A stretch of 64,000 bases of DNA, taken from assembly GCF_007896845.1 (NCBI RefSeq), contig NZ_VOHS01000013.1, forward strand, positions 79,501 to 143,500, given 5' to 3'. This stretch comes from Chitinophaga pinensis. Lineage in GTDB: Bacteria > Bacteroidota > Bacteroidia > Chitinophagales > Chitinophagaceae. The position numbers were made by a program, and so were the translations under genes. Every line of letters begins with the position of its first letter. Positions within the stretch are counted from its first letter, which is position 1. Under the pieces are notes generated by a model, which saw only the letters and a list, made by a program, of their open reading frames with translations, searched no databases and had not been told where the DNA came from. Below are positions 9,923 through 19,615 of the stretch, in pieces.

Positions 9923-11001
9923 TTACTGCGCTCCCGTCAATGATTTAATGACTGTAACTTCCTCCGTGCTGTATGGCTTACCATCCTGACGGAAAATGTC
10001 GTGAAACCATACTGCAGGTTCGCCGCCATCTTTCATCGGCGTATCCCATGCATAGATCGTATTGGTCTTACCAGATACCAGTCCCCAGTTATACGCAGCT
10101 ACTTTTTCTTTTTCAGTAACGGCATAATATTCTGGAAAAGGCTGCCCCTTGTACGGGCCATATATTCTGTACATATCAGCGGACGACCAAACTTCCGGAG
10201 ACTGTCAATCGTCTGCTGATGTTCTTTTTCATCTGCGTAATTGTGATAAGTGATCACGTCTGAATTATTCAGCTGAAACACGTTCAGGTCGGTCAGGCTC
10301 TTGTTCCATACACCTGCTGATACCGGTTGTGTAACAGGGACCTGTCTTGCCCAGACAAATACCTGCTTCAGCAGGTCCATGCTTTTATCGCCATAATTAG
10401 AATTACCCGGCTCGTTATAAAGATCCCATAACAGGATGCGTTGATCATTACCGAAGGTGGTCAGTACATCTTTTACATAACGTTCCAGTGTATCTGTCAG
10501 TGCTGGTGACGTTTCCCGGCGTACGCCCGGATCCTGTAACCAGCCTGAATTATGTATACCGGTTTTAGGTGCCGGTTGCTTACCTGTGGCATAAGTATTA
10601 TTCCAGCAGTCATCAAACAGTACGAAGGTGGTGGAGATGCCGTTTCTGTCTGAAATGTCCAGATAAGTACTGATGCGTTGTTTAAATCCTGCCGGATCCT
10701 GTTCCCAGGCGGCATGATGCAGGAATACGCGCATAGAATTCATTCCGATACCTGCAGCATAACCCAGTTCCCTGTTAATGACAGCAGTATCGAAGGTTTC
10801 TGCCTGCCACATTTCCAGCTGGTTGATGGCATAACTTGGAATAAAATTGCTTCCCCGTTGCCAGGCATGCTGCTTATACCATTTAGCTGCTTTCTTTTTA
10901 GACCAGATCTCTCTGGATTGTCCCTGCGCAAAAGCAACATTGGCCATTGTTGCTGCGAGCAGTACAGTCAGAAATACTTTCATTTTCATGTGTTTTTTCA
11001 A
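9923..11001 (-). CDS. Secreted GH5-like glycoside hydrolase, one frameshift near 10,110
   Basis: Predicted periplasmic or secreted clan-A (beta/alpha)8 glycosidase, first gene of the gal operon. A signal peptide (MKVFLTVLLAATMANVAFAQ) is followed by GSNFIPSYAINQLEMWQ, NSMRVFLHH, an acid/base-type motif WDLYNEPGN and a nucleophile-type motif LICTEYMAR. As given, the frame stops just after PLLKKKK, but the next frame continues directly with VAAYNWGLVSGKTNT, the expected family C-terminus, down to a stop at 9923. The slip is in an AAAAAGAAAAAG tract, typical of a miscalled homopolymer. Repaired length is about 359 aa. Co-transcription with galK and galT suggests it releases galactose from a glycan or glycoside; substrate inferred, not shown. 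Confidence 0.8.
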
Positions 11002-11100
11002 TTGTGTGGAGCTTGTATGTTAAGTATGAAGAAACGCTGTTGACATTTATATTCTGACTGTGGATATATCCATGGAATTCAATTTTTGTGGAATAATTCT

Positions 11101-11132
11101 CAAAGTTAAAAGATTTACGTAAACGATTACAA
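11101..11132 (-). promoter_or_regulatory. Promoter of the GH5-galK-galT operon
   Basis: On the minus strand, TTG (11130-11132) and TAACTTTG (11101-11108) match the Bacteroidota -33/-7 elements with 21 bp between them. Transcription would begin near 11093-11095, giving a leader of about 90 nt. The spacer contains a LacI-type operator (11119-11130), so repressor binding would directly block this promoter. Confidence 0.7.
11119..11130. promoter_or_regulatory. LacI-type operator overlapping the gal promoter
   Basis: GTAAACGATTAC, with the A/T-rich arms and central CG typical of LacI/GalR-family sites. It sits between the -33 and -7 elements of the gal operon promoter. A second copy in exact reverse complement lies at 11241-11252. 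Confidence 0.7.
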
Positions 11133-11240
11133 TACTTCTCTCAAAAATACAGTGTGGCACACTCACGCTATTGGCATCTAAACATTAAACCATTGATAAA
11201 CAATACTGTACGAAAAAAGAATGTGGAATAGACAATAAAT

Positions 11241-11252
11241 GTAATCGTTTAC
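11241..11252. promoter_or_regulatory. Second LacI-type operator, inverted copy
   Basis: GTAATCGTTTAC, the exact reverse complement of the site at 11119-11130, centred 122 bp away (about 11.6 helical turns). The pair could support DNA looping by a tetrameric or bridged repressor. Both sites lie in the 378-bp gap between lacI and the GH5-like gene; nothing else was seen in that gap. Confidence 0.65.
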
Positions 11253-11379
11253 TTTCAATTTTGCAAATGCCCTCCCGCAAGGTTTAGGGCCTGCCCATAC
11301 TAAGGCAGTGCCCGGTATAAGCCTTTATATGATAAAATAAACGGCAACCTGATAAATAGGAATGCAGCTAAGCGACACG

Positions 11380-12402
11380 TTACTTCTGTGAAGATTGCCT
11401 GAAACGGGGTACTGGTTCCAGTACAATTTTAGTACGTGCCTGTGTGCTGACTGCCCCTGTCCCTTCTATGAGTTCCATGAGCAGACGGAATGCCTCTTTA
11501 CCCATCTCTACCGTTTGCTGGTCTATGCTGGAAAGGCTTGGCGTAATATGCTCATCAAAGGATTCGTTGGCAAATCCAATCACCCCAAAGTCAGCAGGAA
11601 TATCTACCTGTCTGTCTTTCAGTTCTTTGACAGCACCGAGGGCAGTAAAATCCTCTACGGCAAATACTGCATCAGGAGGGACATTCAACGCCAGCAGGTG
11701 AGCAATTGCCTCACGACCTGCATTTATGGACACATCTCCAAAGAAGACCAGCGACTCGTCAAAAGCAATATTGTTGGCACTCAACGCAGCCTTATACCCT
11801 TCCAGACGATCCTTGAAGATCTTCAGATGCTGCTGCCCCGCAATATGTGCAATACGGGTATATCCCTGCTTTAAGAGATGCTCCGTCGCATAGTATGCCC
11901 CTTTAAAGTCATCCACCACCACAGATGGAATATTCAGGCTGTCATTTGCGCGGTCAAAAAAGACCAGCGGTACACCGCGGTCCGTAATCTCCAGATAATG
12001 ACTGAACTCCATGGTCTCTTTGGCAATAGACGCCAGGATACCATCCACTCGGGTACTCAGGAAGGTTTCTATTGCCTTCTTTTCATACTCCGGCTTTTCA
12101 TTAGACTGGTATATCAGCACATTATAGCCATGCTGGTTGGCCAGACTTTCGATACCGTGGACAACAGATCCGAAGAAGTTAATCTCCGCACTGGGAATGA
12201 TTACGCCGATAATGTTGGTACGTCCTGACCGGAGTGACCAGGCTATTCTGTCCCGCCTGTAGTTCATTTTCTCCGCAGCTGCCTGTACCAGCTTACGTGT
12301 CTCTTCACTCGTACCTTTGCGGTTATTCAAGGCTCTGGAAACAGTTGCACCGGTTAAATTCAGTTCCCGGGCAATATCTGCTATAGTGACTTTGTTATTC
12401 AA
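11380..12402 (-). CDS. LacI/GalR-family transcriptional regulator
   Basis: DNA-binding sugar-responsive regulator. The N-terminus has the LacI helix-turn-helix (TIADIARELNLTGATVSRALNN, residues about 5-26) followed by a hinge-helix region (NYRRDRIAWSLRSGRTNIIG). The rest is a periplasmic-binding-protein-like effector domain (VIIPSAEINFFGSVVHGIE, DGILASIAKE, GVIGFANESFDEHITPSLSSI). The length of 340 aa is normal. It lies upstream of the GH5-galK-galT operon on the same strand, with two LacI-type operators in between, so it most likely represses that operon and is relieved by galactose or a derivative. The ligand is inferred from context. Confidence 0.92.
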   Translation of the reverse strand: MNNKVTIADIARELNLTGATVSRALNNRKGTSEETRKLVQAAAEKMNYRRDRIAWSLRSGRTNIIGVIIPSAEINFFGSVVHGIESLANQHGYNVLIYQSNEKPEYEKKAIETFLSTRVDGILASIAKETMEFSHYLEITDRGVPLVFFDRANDSLNIPSVVVDDFKGAYYATEHLLKQGYTRIAHIAGQQHLKIFKDRLEGYKAALSANNIAFDESLVFFGDVSINAGREAIAHLLALNVPPDAVFAVEDFTALGAVKELKDRQVDIPADFGVIGFANESFDEHITPSLSSIDQQTVEMGKEAFRLLMELIEGTGAVSTQARTKIVLEPVPRFRQSSQK

Positions 12403-12514
12403 CGAAGGGGATGCTTTCCACTAAAGTAAAAAAATCATTCCGGATACGCCAAAATTTCTGACTATGCGTAGTAAAATGGTTGTATTATATTTATAGAATA
12501 TCCAACAGATTGCT

Positions 12515-13639
12515 ATGAATAACACAACACCGCAGCGCTTCCTGCCACTGGACGTATTCAGGGGACTGACCGTATGCTTTATGATCATCGTGAATACGCC
12601 GGGCTGGGACACCTCCTATTACATACTCAACCACGCACAGTGGAATGGATGTACGCCGACTGACATGGTCTTCCCCTCCTTTCTCTTCGCGGTGGGTAAC
12701 GCTATGAGCTTTAGTATGCGTAAATTTCAACAGCTGGAAAACACGGCCGTACTATCAAAGATCTTCCGTCGTACGCTCCTGATATTCCTGCTGGGTTTCC
12801 TGATGTACTGGTTGCCTTTCGTAAGACATACCGAATCAGGACTGGAATTTATCCCGCTCTCTGATACACGTATACTAGGTGTGTTACAGCGTATTGCGCT
12901 CTGTTATTGTTTTGCCTCCCTCCTGATCCATTACCTGCCTAAAAAAGCAGTATGGGCGGTGAGCGCAGTCCTCTTACTGGGATACTGGGCTATCATGTAT
13001 ACATTTGGCGATCCGGCGGACCGCTATAGTCTGACGGGTAATGCAGCCCTGCATTTTGATAAACTGATCATGGGTGACAGCCATCTGTATCATGGAGAAG
13101 GTATCGCTTTCGATCCTGAAGGATTATTAAGTACACTGCCCGCTATCGTTAATGTGATCGCAGGTTACTATACAGGTTTGTTCATCCAGCAGGAGGGCAA
13201 AACGGGTAAAGGTCTGCGTAAATTACTACAGATGGGCGCCTTGCTGATACTCGTAGCATTGGTATGGAGCATGGCATTCCCTATCAATAAGAAACTATGG
13301 ACCAGCTCTTATGTACTTTATACCGTAGGTATCGATTTACTCATACTCTCTTTGCTCATCTATGTAATTGACTTTAAAAAACAGGAAGGATGGACAAGCT
13401 TCTTTACTGTTTTTGGTAAAAACCCACTGTTCCTTTACTTACTCTCCGAAGTAGTGGTCATCTTCCTCTTCTTCTTTCAGGCAGGTGGTATAAGCGTATA
13501 CAGATGGATCAATACAAATATCTTCCAGCCGATAGCACCGGGTAAACCGGGATCCCTGCTCTTTGCGTTAGTATATATGTTGTTCTGTTGGAGTGTCGGT
13601 AAGATACTTGATAAAAAGCGTATATACGTACGTGTTTAG
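12515..13639 (+). CDS. DUF5009 / heparan-glucosaminide N-acetyltransferase-like membrane protein
   Basis: Integral membrane acyltransferase-like protein (COG4299 type), related to the lysosomal enzyme that acetylates terminal glucosamine; bacterial members are thought to acetylate amino sugars. The start motif RFLPLDVFRGLTVCFMIIVN is diagnostic, followed by WNGCTPTDMVFPSFLFAVGNAMSFS. About ten hydrophobic helices follow (for example TLLIFLLGFLMYWLPF, IALCYCFASLLIHYL, LLILVALVWSMAFPI, SLLFALVYMLFCWSVG). The length of 374 aa is typical. It is transcribed divergently from lacI with a 112-bp gap. The true acceptor substrate is unknown. Confidence 0.85.
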   Translation: MNNTTPQRFLPLDVFRGLTVCFMIIVNTPGWDTSYYILNHAQWNGCTPTDMVFPSFLFAVGNAMSFSMRKFQQLENTAVLSKIFRRTLLIFLLGFLMYWLPFVRHTESGLEFIPLSDTRILGVLQRIALCYCFASLLIHYLPKKAVWAVSAVLLLGYWAIMYTFGDPADRYSLTGNAALHFDKLIMGDSHLYHGEGIAFDPEGLLSTLPAIVNVIAGYYTGLFIQQEGKTGKGLRKLLQMGALLILVALVWSMAFPINKKLWTSSYVLYTVGIDLLILSLLIYVIDFKKQEGWTSFFTVFGKNPLFLYLLSEVVVIFLFFFQAGGISVYRWINTNIFQPIAPGKPGSLLFALVYMLFCWSVGKILDKKRIYVRV

Positions 13640-13723
13640 AATAGGACAGGATATGCTATCTTAGCTGAAAACAATCTCAACGGCTTTTGCAGATCATTGT
13701 GTAATTATCAGTTATCTAATAGT

Positions 13724-14509
13724 ATGGAACTATCGTTAAAGGGGAAAACCGCCGTTATCTGTGGAAGCACTCAGGGAATAGGATTGGCTACAGCCGGGGA
13801 ACTGGCTACATTAGGCGCAGAATGCATCCTCCTGGCAAGGAATAAAGAAAGTCTTAAGACCGCAGTCGCAGGACTGGCTACGGACCATTTGCAGGAGCAT
13901 AGTTATGTGGTAGCTGACTTCCGTGACACCCAACAAGTGGAACAGGCTATAAAAAGTATTACCGAAAAGAAAACGGTGCATATACTTGTTAACAATACCG
14001 GTGGCCCGAAAGCCGGCCCCGTTATGGAAGCCGATATCCACGAATTCACGGATGCCTTTCAGCAACATCTCATCATCAATCATATACTTGTACAGGCAGT
14101 CATAGCCGGCATGACAGCTGCCGGCTATGGCCGCATTATCAATATCGTATCAACATCTGTGAAGGCGCCGCTGAAGAATTTAGGCGTATCCAACACTATC
14201 CGCGGAGGCGTCGCTTCCTGGGCCAAAACAATGGCCGGAGAGCTGGCGCCTTATGGCATTACAGTGAACAATGTACTGCCGGGCATGACCAATACGGCAC
14301 GTCTGCAGTCCATGCTGGAATATAACGCCAGCAAACGTAATACGACACTTACCAGTATAGAGGAAGAATATCTGAGAGAGATCCCCATGAAACGTTTTGG
14401 CGACCCTAAAGAAATTGCCGCTGCGGTAGCATTCCTGGCCACTCCGGCTGCGGCTTACATCACCGGTACGAATATCTGTGTGGATGGTGGCAGAACACCC
14501 GTACTCTAA
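13724..14509 (+). CDS. SDR-family oxidoreductase lacking the usual catalytic Tyr and Lys
   Basis: Rossmann-fold short-chain dehydrogenase/reductase-like protein, annotated in relatives as a 3-oxoacyl-ACP reductase-like SDR. The start is taken at ATG 13724 (MELSLKGKTAVICGSTQGIG); an earlier in-frame start adds nine unlikely residues. The cofactor motif GSTQGIG and the NNTGGPKAGP segment are present, and the C-terminus ITGTNICVDGGRTPVL is classical. Where the catalytic YxxxK should be, the protein reads VSNTIRGGVASWAKT, so Tyr is replaced by Ser and Lys by Arg. This matches an SDR subgroup known to lack the full catalytic tetrad. It ends before a strong terminator. The substrate is unknown. Confidence 0.85.
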   Translation: MELSLKGKTAVICGSTQGIGLATAGELATLGAECILLARNKESLKTAVAGLATDHLQEHSYVVADFRDTQQVEQAIKSITEKKTVHILVNNTGGPKAGPVMEADIHEFTDAFQQHLIINHILVQAVIAGMTAAGYGRIINIVSTSVKAPLKNLGVSNTIRGGVASWAKTMAGELAPYGITVNNVLPGMTNTARLQSMLEYNASKRNTTLTSIEEEYLREIPMKRFGDPKEIAAAVAFLATPAAAYITGTNICVDGGRTPVL

Positions 14510-14527
14510 GCTTATCACAAAATAAAA

Positions 14528-14547
14528 GCCCCGGCAAAAACCGGGGC
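14528..14547 (+). terminator. Terminator after the SDR gene
   Basis: A perfect 7-bp GC-rich stem GCCCCGG/CCGGGGC with a 6-nt loop, 18 bp past the stop codon. A T-run (CACTTTTTAC) follows about 13 bases later rather than immediately. Confidence 0.75.
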
Positions 14548-14656
14548 CTGATTCATCACTTTTTACTATTACAAATTGAACAAGTGTGTATCTGATTTGA
14601 CAAAAATCCACATTCCTGTCGCATTCTGTAAAGCAAAAACGGAAATTTATTTACGC

Positions 14657-14678
14657 AAGCGGGAAAACTCTCCCGCTT
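14657..14678 (-). terminator. Hairpin just past the susD-like stop
   Basis: An 8-bp stem AAGCGGGA/TCCCGCTT with a 6-nt loop that begins 3 bp beyond the susD-like gene's stop. On the minus strand the tail is only moderately T-rich; on the plus strand it is followed by TCTTTATTCTTT, so it may work in both directions. Confidence 0.65.
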
Positions 14679-14681
14679 TCT

Positions 14682-16112
14682 TTATTCTTTGTCAAACCAT
14701 AAACGGGTAGTCAACGCATCTGCTCCCTGTCTCCCAACCGCATCTTTATAGTTGCTTCCGTTCAGTGCCTGTTCTGAAGAAGGATAAGTCATTCTTGTAG
14801 GAATCTTACCACCCAATGTACCGGTATAAGCAGCCGGCAACTTCGGATAATCCAGTCTGCGCCACTCTGCAAAACCTTCCAGTCCGTCACCAAACAACGC
14901 CAGCCACTTCTGCTCTCCTATTGACTTTCTGTAATTGGCTGCATCATACAGTACTGCTGGTTGCGCCAGATAAGTAGTCACACTCAGATCACTTACACCA
15001 TATTGTTTAAGAGAGGCTGTTACGGCCTGTGCGTATAAAGTGGCTGCATTACCAGATAATAAACCGATCTGCGCCGCTTCTGCTTTAATAAACAATAATT
15101 CTGATGCATTGAATAATACTGCAGGTGCAGCAGTCGCGGTAAATACGGCGCCTACATCAGAAGTCTTGTTGAAACCAAGGCGTGCAGCAGAATCTGTCGC
15201 CAGACCATTCGTTACACCAACAATCTTGTTTGTGTCTCTCGGTACAGCGCCATAGATCGGTAAACGTGGGTCGTTCAGCTGATTCAGTTTATCAACAATG
15301 CTCTTACTGATCCTGTAATCATTACGTGTTTCCCTGTTCCTTGCTACCGGGTTTTGGTTTGGAGAAGCCTGATATACCAGTTGTGCGTTATCGCTATTGC
15401 TTACGATAAGGTTAGCATCATCAGCGCCTATCTCATCGAATACAGCTTTTGCCGCAGCAAATTCTTTATCAGAAATACGCAATGCAATACGCAACCTCAA
15501 TGAATTTGCAAACTTCTTCCACTTGTTCATATCACCATTGTACAGGATATCTCCCGCAATGGCGTTTGCTCCCGGTGTGATCAGACCGGAGGCAGTTTTT
15601 AACTCTGCCAGCAGTCCCAGATAAACATCTTTCTGTGCATCATATTTTGGCGTCAGATATTTATCAATCTGTCCTGCCTGTGAATAAGGAATATCACCAT
15701 AGAAATCAGTCAGCACCTGGAATATCCACGAACGCATGATGATACCTGTCGCTTTATAGTTAGGATTGTGCAATGTATCTCCCAACTCTATCAGTTTAGA
15801 GAAATCTGCTACACCCTGTGCATAAAAGTTGTTCCATACCGTCTGGATACTGGTCGCAGCAGGAATATACCTGTCAGGATCAGTATACTGGATCTTCGCC
15901 CAGTATTGTACATACAGCAGACTCGTTTCCATCGCCGCATCAGTACCCCAGTAAGTATCCACGTTTGCTTTGATACCGTTGGACAGCAGATAATCCGGCT
16001 GTACCTGTTCTGATTCATTCGGGTTCTTGTTGATGTCCTCCAGCTCTTTCTGGCAACTGCTCAGGATCACTGCGGCACCAGCCAACCCTAATATATATTT
16101 AACTAGTTTCAT
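14682..16112 (-). CDS. SusD/RagB-like outer-membrane nutrient-binding lipoprotein
   Basis: Surface lipoprotein that captures a substrate and hands it to its SusC partner. The lipobox is VILSSC (Cys near residue 20), followed by QKELEDINKNPNESEQVQPDYLLSNG, typical of the SusD-like_2 group. TPR-like helical sequence continues (GIIMRSWIFQVLTDFYGDIPYSQAG, NGDMNKWKKFANSLRLRIALRIS), and the C-terminus has GLEGFAEWRRLDYPKLP. The length of 476 aa is normal. It starts 23 bp after the SusC-like gene in the same operon. The substrate (glycan, peptide or other) cannot be told from the sequence. Confidence 0.93.
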   Translation of the reverse strand: MKLVKYILGLAGAAVILSSCQKELEDINKNPNESEQVQPDYLLSNGIKANVDTYWGTDAAMETSLLYVQYWAKIQYTDPDRYIPAATSIQTVWNNFYAQGVADFSKLIELGDTLHNPNYKATGIIMRSWIFQVLTDFYGDIPYSQAGQIDKYLTPKYDAQKDVYLGLLAELKTASGLITPGANAIAGDILYNGDMNKWKKFANSLRLRIALRISDKEFAAAKAVFDEIGADDANLIVSNSDNAQLVYQASPNQNPVARNRETRNDYRISKSIVDKLNQLNDPRLPIYGAVPRDTNKIVGVTNGLATDSAARLGFNKTSDVGAVFTATAAPAVLFNASELLFIKAEAAQIGLLSGNAATLYAQAVTASLKQYGVSDLSVTTYLAQPAVLYDAANYRKSIGEQKWLALFGDGLEGFAEWRRLDYPKLPAAYTGTLGGKIPTRMTYPSSEQALNGSNYKDAVGRQGADALTTRLWFDKE

Positions 16113-16135
16113 GATTTACTGCTTTAATCGGTTCA

Positions 16136-19100
16136 TTAAAAGGATACCCTCAGGTTAAGACCCAGACTGCGGGTAGTTGGGATCTGAAGTGTTTCAAGAC
16201 CTTGTCCGTTACCTGTGTTGAACGCTGTTTCCGGATCGATGTTAGGTACTTTCTTGTCGATGTACCAGAGGTTACGTGCAGTCACAGTCAGATTAACTGC
16301 CTGCAGTCCCCATTTCTTGATCAGCTCCTGTGGCAGTGCATAACCCAGTCTTACTTCACGCAGTTTGATGAAAGATGCGCTGTACACGCTGCTTTCGTTC
16401 AGCGAAGAACTATATACTGATTTATAGTAACGCTGTGCTGGCAGGATCGCCTCATTCTTTTTACCATCTGCAGTTACACCGTCGAAAACAATACCGTCAT
16501 GGTAAACAGTTTCTCCGTTTGGTGCTGCCGCATTGTGATCAGCCAGTTTTACTGCAGTACCATTGGTATTGTTGCCTGCATAGTAGTAAGGAAGACCTCC
16601 ATGTTCTGCATCACGACCCTGCAGACTCGCTGCCAGTACACCGGTATAGATACCTGTGTAGTTGGTACCTGACCAGATAGAACCACCCTGTCTTGTATCA
16701 ATCAGGAAGCCTAATGTGAAGCCTTTAAAGGCGAAGTCGTTGTTTACACTACCTGTCCATTTTGGTGTATAATAACCCAATACTTTTTTATCATTTGCGA
16801 TCTGCGGTGTACCGTTTGCATTAACCAGTATACGACCCTCTGCATCACGTGCATATGCCTTACCATACAATGCGCCATAACGTTTACCCTTGCTGGCCAG
16901 TACCTGAATGTTGCCGGAGCTACCCAGTACATAATCGTTCAGGTATCCTTCCTGATCCAGCTCGATCACTTTACTGATATTCTTCGCATAGTTGAAGTTG
17001 ATGTTCCAGATGAAACCGGAAGGTGTAGTGATTGGTGTACCACCTAAGGTTACTTCCACACCATGGTTATTGATTTTACCTGCGTTCAGCAGTTTTTTCA
17101 GATAACCGGTAGTGGCGCTTACGTCAGCCAGCAGGATCTGGTTGTAACTGCTGGAAGTATAATAGGTCACATCAGTGTGGATACGGTCATTCAGGAAACT
17201 TGCTTCCAGACCAAACTCGCTGGCTCTGGTGATCTCTGGTTTCAGATCTTTTTTCAGGTATTTATCATTCACGGTCAGCAGAGGATAAGCACCGAACGGC
17301 TGACTGAAAGGATAGGTATTCACCAGCTGGTAAGGATCTGCATCTTTACCTACCTGTGCCCATCCACCTCTTACTTTCAGACTCGTTAATACATTGCTCT
17401 TGATATCCAGTGCATCACTCAGTACAACTGCTGCATTCACGGAAGGATAGAAATAAGAGTTGTTTTCTGAAGGCAGTGTAGAAGAGCGGTCGTTACGTGC
17501 TGTTACGTTTAAGAAAGCCCAGTCTCTGAAGCTCAGCTGAGCAGATGCAAATGCACTATATACTCTCAGTTTGGAGAAGTAGCTGGTAGAGATCAATGGG
17601 TCCCTTGAGTTGTTCAGGGTGTACACATCTCTCACGGCCAGTTTAGGTGCCTGCTGATAGTTCTGTTCAAACTGATTGGTACGCTCGTTCACACCTACAA
17701 GTCCGTCGATTGTGAAGTCGCTGTTTATTTTCTTTTTCGCATTCAGGGTAAACTCGATGTTGGTTTCCTGTACTACATAGTTGTCTTCAGTATAGGAGCC
17801 GAATGGAGTACCATTAGTATAGAACGCTACTTTGTATTTACGCTTGTCATTGTAGCTGTCAGTACCTACGCGCAGGTTGGCAGAGAGCCAGTTGGTGATC
17901 TCATAAGAGAGGCGTGCATTTCCGAAGAAACGGTTACGTCCCTGACCAACAGTGTTCTCGTTCTGAATCCAGTACGGGTTACTGTAATAGCTGTGGTTCC
18001 AGTTGTAATCGGTACCATCAGCCGCTTTATAATTACGCAATAAACGGGTATCTACCTGACGACCAAACCAGATGAACTGTAAGGTTACGCTGTTACCACG
18101 ACGACCATCCACACCCGGCAGGTTATCAGCGCCTGCTCTTGTATAGTTGGCGAAAGTGCTCAGTGTCAGCTTTGGCGCAATACGGTAAGTACTGTTTAAA
18201 GCGAATGAGTTACGGGTAATACCAGTGTTAGGCAGAATACCTTCCTGTTTGGTATTATTATAAGAGAAACGATAATCGATCTTCTCACTGTTTCCTGCTA
18301 CAGATACGCCGTTATTCAGGGTATATCCTGTTTCGTAGAAATCTTTTACGTTATCAGGATGCGCTACAAAAGGCGCAGGCTGACCGTTAGAGAAGAACTG
18401 TGGTATCAGACGGCCATCCATTTTAGGTCCCCAGCTTTCATCCACACCATCGTTCAATCCACCGCCTTTACCATCTACATAAGAGAACTGTCCGCCGGAA
18501 CCCTGTCCGTATACGTCCTGAAACTTAGGCAGCACCAGCAGACTTTCAAAAGTCGCACTGGAGTTTAAAGTCACACCCAGTCCCTTCGCATTTTTACCGG
18601 TTTTTGTCTTGATCACCAATACACCAGCCGCAGCACGTGAACCATACAGCGCCGCAGCGTTCGGTCCTTTCAGTACGTTTAATGATTCGATATCATCCGG
18701 GTTCAGGTCAGAGATCGCATTTGCGAAGTCACGACCGGTTCCGATACCCAGCTGACTATTATCTACAGGTACTCCATCCACTACGAAAAGCGGCTGGTTG
18801 TTACCTGCGATGGAAGTCTCACCACGGATAATGATACGGGACGACCCCATATTACCCTGACTGTTGGTAACAGTCACACCGGCGATCTTACCTGCCAGCG
18901 CATTTACCAGATTGGTTTCTTTTGCGTCAGCAATATCTTTGGATTTCAGTTCCTGCACCGCATAACCCAGTGAGCGTTTTTCTCTGGAAATACCTAATGC
19001 AGTTACCACTACCTCGTTCAGTTTGCTTTCGGTGCTTTCCAGCCCTACGTTCAGTACTTTATTGGTACCTACTACCTGGTCAACCGCTCCGTAACCTATA

Positions 19101-19333
19101 AAGGAAAAGTGAAGTGTATCATTTGGATTGGCTACGATGGAATATTTACCATCTGCATCTGTATTTGTCCCACGGTTTTTCCCCTTTACAGTAATGATAA
19201 CACCCGGAATGCGCTGTGCATCGGAACGGGCAGTTACCACACCGGATATCTTGTTATCCTGCGCCTGAGCCCCTTGCAGACCCAGTAACACCAATAACAG
19301 TATCACGGCTGTTCTGTGTAATTGTTTGATCAT
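16136..19333 (-). CDS. SusC/RagA-family TonB-linked outer-membrane transporter
   Basis: Large outer-membrane transporter that imports oligosaccharides or peptides together with its SusD lid. A signal peptide (LLLVLLGLQGAQAQ) is followed by a carboxypeptidase-regulatory-like domain (about residues 28-105, KISGVVTARSDAQRIPGV), a TonB-box region (LNEVVVTALGISREKRSLGY), a plug with ALAGKIAGVTVTNSQG and FVVDGVPVDNSQ, and a long barrel ending RSLGLNLRVSF. The length of 1065 aa is normal. A near-perfect Bacteroidota promoter lies 283-312 bp upstream, leaving an untranslated leader of about 275 nt. A GH92 mannosidase lies nearby, so a mannose-rich ligand is possible but unproven. Confidence 0.95.
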   Translation of the reverse strand: MIKQLHRTAVILLLVLLGLQGAQAQDNKISGVVTARSDAQRIPGVIITVKGKNRGTNTDADGKYSIVANPNDTLHFSFIGYGAVDQVVGTNKVLNVGLESTESKLNEVVVTALGISREKRSLGYAVQELKSKDIADAKETNLVNALAGKIAGVTVTNSQGNMGSSRIIIRGETSIAGNNQPLFVVDGVPVDNSQLGIGTGRDFANAISDLNPDDIESLNVLKGPNAAALYGSRAAAGVLVIKTKTGKNAKGLGVTLNSSATFESLLVLPKFQDVYGQGSGGQFSYVDGKGGGLNDGVDESWGPKMDGRLIPQFFSNGQPAPFVAHPDNVKDFYETGYTLNNGVSVAGNSEKIDYRFSYNNTKQEGILPNTGITRNSFALNSTYRIAPKLTLSTFANYTRAGADNLPGVDGRRGNSVTLQFIWFGRQVDTRLLRNYKAADGTDYNWNHSYYSNPYWIQNENTVGQGRNRFFGNARLSYEITNWLSANLRVGTDSYNDKRKYKVAFYTNGTPFGSYTEDNYVVQETNIEFTLNAKKKINSDFTIDGLVGVNERTNQFEQNYQQAPKLAVRDVYTLNNSRDPLISTSYFSKLRVYSAFASAQLSFRDWAFLNVTARNDRSSTLPSENNSYFYPSVNAAVVLSDALDIKSNVLTSLKVRGGWAQVGKDADPYQLVNTYPFSQPFGAYPLLTVNDKYLKKDLKPEITRASEFGLEASFLNDRIHTDVTYYTSSSYNQILLADVSATTGYLKKLLNAGKINNHGVEVTLGGTPITTPSGFIWNINFNYAKNISKVIELDQEGYLNDYVLGSSGNIQVLASKGKRYGALYGKAYARDAEGRILVNANGTPQIANDKKVLGYYTPKWTGSVNNDFAFKGFTLGFLIDTRQGGSIWSGTNYTGIYTGVLAASLQGRDAEHGGLPYYYAGNNTNGTAVKLADHNAAAPNGETVYHDGIVFDGVTADGKKNEAILPAQRYYKSVYSSSLNESSVYSASFIKLREVRLGYALPQELIKKWGLQAVNLTVTARNLWYIDKKVPNIDPETAFNTGNGQGLETLQIPTTRSLGLNLRVSF

Positions 19334-19615
19334 TGTATCAGAATTTATCAGATTGTTATAAGAAGGATTACAGATCTGTCAAGGCAAAGGAATTCCCCTT
19401 CCGCCGGTGAAGACCGGTAGTTACTGTCAGTTGGTTTCTTTGATTTTTTATGTACCTGAAGCTGGCATTATTACATGCACGAACAAGAAGAGTAGAATAT
19501 CCCGGGACAACACCCGGACATTGAATTTACGACGTTGGGAGAGACCCCTGTTGCAGCACCCTTATGTAGCATATAGGCTATAAACATTTTTAATGTATGA
19601 CTTTAAGTATGGGGT

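Noticed and set aside
19334..19615. Riboswitch in the SusC leader
   Set aside because: No conserved riboswitch core could be recognised by eye; only a long leader is supported.
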